A stretch of 38,260 nucleotides of DNA, taken from Kitasatospora phosalacinea. GTDB taxonomy: Bacteria; Actinomycetota; Actinomycetes; Streptomycetales; Streptomycetaceae. This document shows, piece after piece, positions 38,159 to 38,260 of this stretch. Every line of letters begins with the position of its first letter. Position 1 is the stretch's first letter. Below the pieces are notes generated by a model. It made no database searches and had not been told where the DNA came from. It saw only the letters and a program-made list of their open reading frames with translations. A program made the position numbers and the translations under genes. Location: assembly GCF_000716545.1 (NCBI RefSeq), contig NZ_JNWZ01000091.1, positions 1-38,260 on the forward strand, written 5' to 3'.

Positions 38159-38172
38159 TGGGAGCGCTCCCA
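38159..38172. promoter_or_regulatory. CebR-type operator
   Basis: TGGGAGCGCTCCCA is a perfect 14-bp palindrome identical to the established binding site of CebR, the LacI-family repressor of cellulose and cello-oligosaccharide use in Streptomyces. It lies 69 bp before the ATG at the right edge and about 70 bp downstream of a TTGACA at 38083. Together with the ssuD terminator and this promoter it accounts for most of the 385-bp gap 37857-38241. Confidence 0.85.
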
Positions 38173-38241
38173 CGGAGTTCCGGCAGGTCGCGGGCCATCC
38201 GATCGGCACCCCCACCCCCACCGCCGCCCCGGAAGGACGCC

Positions 38242-38260
38242 ATGTCCCGCCCCGCTGCAC
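38242..38260 (+). CDS. Start of a gene running off the right edge, probably CebR-controlled
   Basis: An ATG preceded by GGAAGGA at 4 bp opens a frame reading MSRPAA to the window end. Nothing can be said of its product from six codons. The CebR box upstream suggests a cellulase, beta-glucosidase or cello-oligosaccharide uptake gene. Confidence 0.6.

Noticed and set aside
1..38260. CRISPR arrays, tRNA or rRNA genes, insertion sequences, integrases or attachment sites
   Set aside because: None was seen. Repeats present are short tandem units or the lectin cassette, with no spacer pattern, and no transposase or integrase motifs occur in any plausible frame.

Overview
The window is very GC-rich actinomycete DNA. 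Codons end almost always in G or C, GTG starts are frequent, and there are divergent XRE regulator pairs, an AfsR-like regulator and large secreted hydrolases. It looks like chromosome of a Streptomycetaceae member (Streptomyces, Kitasatospora or a relative). No rRNA, tRNA, CRISPR array, insertion sequence or phage module is visible.

Layout. 1-8.4 kb is housekeeping and stress material: the 3' end of a molybdenum hydroxylase large subunit, an Asp23/Gls24 protein, an SDR oxidoreductase divergent from an OsmC protein, a decayed S53-type protease remnant, an epoxide-hydrolase-like protein divergent from an HxlR regulator, a secreted SGNH esterase, a tandem universal stress protein, a VOC protein and a methyltransferase. 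8.5-16 kb is mostly secreted: an NlpC/P60 hydrolase, a DUF4232 lipoprotein, and an S8 protease translationally coupled to a large FG-GAP protein. 16-22.7 kb holds an AfsR-like ATPase/TPR regulator, a divergent XRE regulator/FMN reductase pair, and a methyltransferase followed by a squalene/phytoene-synthase-family enzyme.

22.7-29.3 kb is the most unusual part. A sigma factor is fused through a zinc finger, a membrane segment and a Pro/Ser linker to an extracellular pectate-lyase-like beta-helix. Divergent from it is a MurA-like enzyme with an N-terminal XRE DNA-binding domain, apparently leaderless and with an inverted repeat over its promoter. Two consecutive pectin genes follow (methylesterase and PL1 lyase). 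They share a nearly identical 5' lectin cassette, and both are frameshifted at the same codon of it.

29.4-31.8 kb has an XRE regulator and a DHA2 drug-type exporter, followed by a strong terminator and a degenerate 20-bp tandem repeat. 31.9-37.9 kb is a divergent organosulfur locus. One arm has two luciferase-like flavin monooxygenases and a DUF1684 protein; the other has a GNAT protein and SsuD. Each arm begins with a homologous tiny leader peptide ending in a Cys-containing motif, which suggests cysteine- or sulfur-responsive control. The right edge has a perfect CebR-type palindrome before the start of a further gene, hinting at cellulose regulation.

In short, the window combines secreted polymer degradation (protein, pectin, probably cellulose), cell-envelope functions and sulfur scavenging. 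All functional statements come from reading motifs; no searches were run.
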